From Sanderia malayensis (Eukaryota > Cnidaria > Scyphozoa > Semaeostomeae > Pelagiidae), in NCBI GenBank assembly GCA_013076295.1, contig RQOL01000616.1:2232001-2296000 (forward strand): a stretch of 64,000 bases of DNA. Direction: 5' to 3'. A program made the position numbers and the translations under genes. Shown here one piece after another: positions 63,401 through 64,000 of the stretch (positions within the stretch are counted from its first letter, which is position 1; each line of letters starts with the position of its first letter). The notes below the pieces were generated by a model that was not told the DNA's origin, made no database searches, and worked only from the letters and a program-made list of their open reading frames with translations.

Positions 63401-64000
63401 CAACTCTTACAATTATGGAAATAAAGTGTATACAAAATGCGATGCTGGATATGTTACCGGTGGTTCAGATTTACGAACATGTCAGAACAATGGACAATGG
63501 AGTGGCACTCAAACTACTTGCACCAGTAAGTCTGTGCACGAGAGTCTATACTTTGCTGGATAATCCCGTTATGTTTTCTTTAAAATCAAAATATTAACAT
63601 CTATGTCTGGCCCTCATAGTTCAAAACTGTGGCAATCCTGGTACAGTGACAAATGGCATACGTCTGATGTCTTCCACTGCATACAAATCTACTGCAAGGT
63701 ACTTTTGTAATCCTGGATATACTTTGAGAGGGTCTGGCAATCGTGTCTGCCAAGCTGATGGAACATGGTCAGGACAAGCTACTAGCTGCATACGTAAGAA
63801 ATTTTTCAATACTTGTATGCAAAATATCGCAAAGATATGGTTCCTTTACAATTTTAATCGCATTTTGAATTTTCTAGTCAGCAATTGTGGTGGTAGAAAG
63901 CTGGCACAATCAGGTAATATAGTGTCAAATGATGGAACAAAACAGTGCCATTGGCTAATCAGAGTAACTGAAGGGGAAAAAGTCTCGTTAAGATTCAACA
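50430..64000 (+). CDS. svep1: SVEP1-like multidomain extracellular protein (continues past window)
   Basis: Large secreted adhesion/matrix protein. Exons: 50430-50791, 51103-51494, 51627-51800, 52745-52909, 53032-53217, 53350-53991 (split by a transposon), 54553-54777, 54939-55220, 55332-55589, 55705-55893, 56073-56543, 56667-56828, 56964-57125, 57231-57392, 57482-57651, 57761-58277, 58369-58714, 58833-59113, 59226-59480, 59626-59798, 59894-60031, 60769-60910, 61004-61147, 61297-61458, 61547-61663, 61822-61941, 62044-62163, 62263-62424, 62519-62689, 62783-62971, 63066-63251, 63349-63525, 63620-63793, 63878 onward. Order of domains: signal peptide, vWA with MIDAS DQSGS, EGF-like, Cys-rich CPADTYG segment, three sushi, two HYR, sushi, a 157-residue SVEP1-type spacer, three ephrin-receptor-like Cys repeats, EGF run, pentraxin/LamG, PAN-like, F5/8-C, EGF, sushi, three EGF, six sushi, CUB start. 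The order through the pentraxin matches SVEP1. Most borders are phase 1. Confidence 0.9.
51975..52730 (-). mobile_element. Decayed antisense reverse-transcriptase fragment in SVEP1-like intron
   Basis: Read on the minus strand, this shows short blocks typical of retroelement pol ([35 protein letters not shown]) spread over different frames with stops between, so it is a dead copy. The blocks resemble RT of DIRS/Ngaro-like elements, but superfamily assignment is tentative. The fragment nearly fills the intron 51801-52744 in opposite orientation to the host gene. Confidence 0.65.
53350..53991 (+). pseudogene. Sushi exon of SVEP1-like gene interrupted by a transposon
   Basis: The exon starts after TGTCTTTAG at 53349 and its first 42 bases read in frame ([13 protein letters not shown]). 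The reading resumes at 53827 in the same frame ([12 protein letters not shown]...FTCNANYY...NFQCK). The 435 bases gained (427-bp element plus 8-bp duplication) keep the frame arithmetically but contain an in-frame TGA at 53433-53435. The exon is phase 1 at both ends, so skipping it would preserve the reading frame and lose one sushi module. The neighbouring exon 54553-54777 has the same cysteine layout, supporting the coding status of both halves. Confidence 0.8.
53392..53818. mobile_element. hAT-type MITE inside a coding exon
   Basis: 427 bp with terminal inverted repeats CAGAGCCGCATTTA and CAGTGCCGCATTTA (right end read inverted), flanked by the 8-bp direct repeat GTCAACCT at 53384-53391 and 53819-53826. 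An 8-bp duplication and CAGNG ends are hAT hallmarks. The interior has GC-rich sub-terminal runs (GGGCCC) and no transposase. Confidence 0.9.
54032..54430. repeat. MITE with TACACATTTTTTTATAAGAA ends
   Basis: 399 bp with 23-bp ends that are inverted copies differing at one position; interior rich in TAAGAAAC motifs. TA borders. Lies in intron 53992-54552 of the SVEP1-like gene. Confidence 0.85.
54939..55589 (+). other. Two HYR domains of the SVEP1-like protein
   Basis: Exons 54939-55220 and 55332-55589 each encode an Ig-like HYR module ending in the typical [16 protein letters not shown] and [16 protein letters not shown] blocks. Paired HYR domains between sushi repeats are a SVEP1 hallmark. 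Confidence 0.85.
56667..57392 (+). other. Three ephrin-receptor-like cysteine repeats
   Basis: Three consecutive phase 1-1 exons of exactly 162 bp each (56667-56828, 56964-57125, 57231-57392). Each encodes a CPAGEF/CQPGEY/CEPGTF...C..C pattern with [25 protein letters not shown] repeats. Identical length points to exon duplication. Confidence 0.88.
57482..58277 (+). other. EGF repeat run
   Basis: Exons 57482-57651 and 57761-58277 encode seven EGF-like units ([74 protein letters not shown] and a degenerate [15 protein letters not shown] among them). An intron splits the second unit in phase 0, unlike the phase-1 borders elsewhere. Confidence 0.85.
58369..59113 (+). other. Pentraxin/LamG-like domain
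   Basis: Exons 58369-58714 and 58833-59113. Seen: [53 protein letters not shown] and [20 protein letters not shown], the normal pentraxin order, at the position expected for SVEP1. Confidence 0.88.
59226..60910 (+). other. PAN/apple-like and F5/8 type C (discoidin) domains
   Basis: Exon 59226-59480 encodes a Cys-containing PAN-like module ([27 protein letters not shown]). Exons 59626-59798, 59894-60031 and 60769-60910 encode a discoidin domain ([47 protein letters not shown]). These follow the pentraxin, where vertebrate SVEP1 has sushi repeats. Confidence 0.82.
60081..60718. mobile_element. Penelope-like fragment flanked by inverted repeats, in discoidin intron
   Basis: Long inverted arms (ATTGCTTTGAAAATGGGAAA ... 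inverse near 60700, about 150 bp each) flank an 83-codon plus-strand frame at 60233-60484. That frame contains [17 protein letters not shown], then [20 protein letters not shown] and [13 protein letters not shown], typical of the region after the GIY-YIG endonuclease in Penelope-like elements. The direct repeat ACTGATGATACATA occurs at 60066 and again at 60721, so a 14-bp target duplication is likely. The copy is 5'-truncated. Confidence 0.72.
61297..64000 (+). other. Sushi/EGF C-terminal run and CUB start
   Basis: Exons from 61297 encode: sushi (61297-61458), three EGF (61547-61663, 61822-61941, 62044-62163; the latter two open DINEC and DIDEC, the calcium-binding type), then six sushi (62263-62424 to 63620-63793). 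Exon 63878 opens a CUB domain ([26 protein letters not shown]) cut by the window end. Nearly every exon is phase 1 at both ends. Confidence 0.88.
61735..61826 (+). repeat. Triplicated 31-bp splice-acceptor region
   Basis: Three tandem 31-bp copies of TATACGGCTGTTGTATTGTA plus TCTAGATATCT precede the EGF exon 61822-61941. Each copy carries a pyrimidine-containing stretch and TCTAG. Only the third AG leads into the open frame; using the first or second would bring in stop codons, since 31 is not a multiple of 3. Confidence 0.85.

Overview
The window is animal nuclear DNA: AT-rich, with short exons bounded by GT-AG introns and proteins that align along their whole length with animal orthologues. 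It holds no ribosomal RNA gene, operon or CRISPR array. The gene set (a SVEP1-like protein built from modular phase-1 exons, a PDGF/VEGF-type factor, and very conserved housekeeping genes with many ancestral introns) together with abundant MITEs and foldback elements suggests a non-bilaterian animal, most likely a cnidarian. That placement is inference.

Layout. 1905-15077 (+): ATP8A-type P4-ATPase, an aminophospholipid flippase, in 40 recognisable exons; only the extreme N terminus is missing. 15904-16998 (+): unidentified single-exon ORF of 364 aa. 19528-24636 (-): EXOSC9/RRP45 exosome subunit, 15 exons, 459 aa. 24889-26673 (+): PRORP-like protein-only RNase P, 2 exons, head to head with EXOSC9 across 252 bp. 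28000-30527 (-): Goliath-family PA-TM-RING E3 ligase, 6 exons, 381 aa. 31501-35123 (-): secreted PDGF/VEGF-type factor, 5 exons, 277 aa. 37782-45043 (-): PPME1 protein phosphatase methylesterase, 16 exons, 389 aa. 45.1-49.3 kb: intergenic nest of three terminal-inverted-repeat or foldback elements. 50430 to the window end (+): SVEP1-like modular extracellular protein in at least 34 exons, continuing past base 64000 inside a CUB domain.

The genes are functionally unrelated neighbours; the only likely shared control is the divergent EXOSC9/PRORP promoter, joining two RNA-processing factors. Reading frames close exactly across all exons I assigned in EXOSC9, PPME1, the Goliath gene, the PDGF/VEGF gene and the flippase, which supports those models strongly.

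The most striking observation is a 427-bp hAT-type element with an 8-bp target duplication at 53392-53818, lying inside a coding exon of the SVEP1-like gene. It splits a sushi domain and brings in a stop codon, in an exon that could be skipped without loss of frame. Also notable: a PDGF/VEGF knot lacking both inter-chain cysteines, a PRORP lacking the usual zinc CxxC, a PAN-like plus discoidin plus CUB extension of the SVEP1 architecture, a triplicated splice acceptor, and a foldback transposon whose arms are higher-order tandem arrays.
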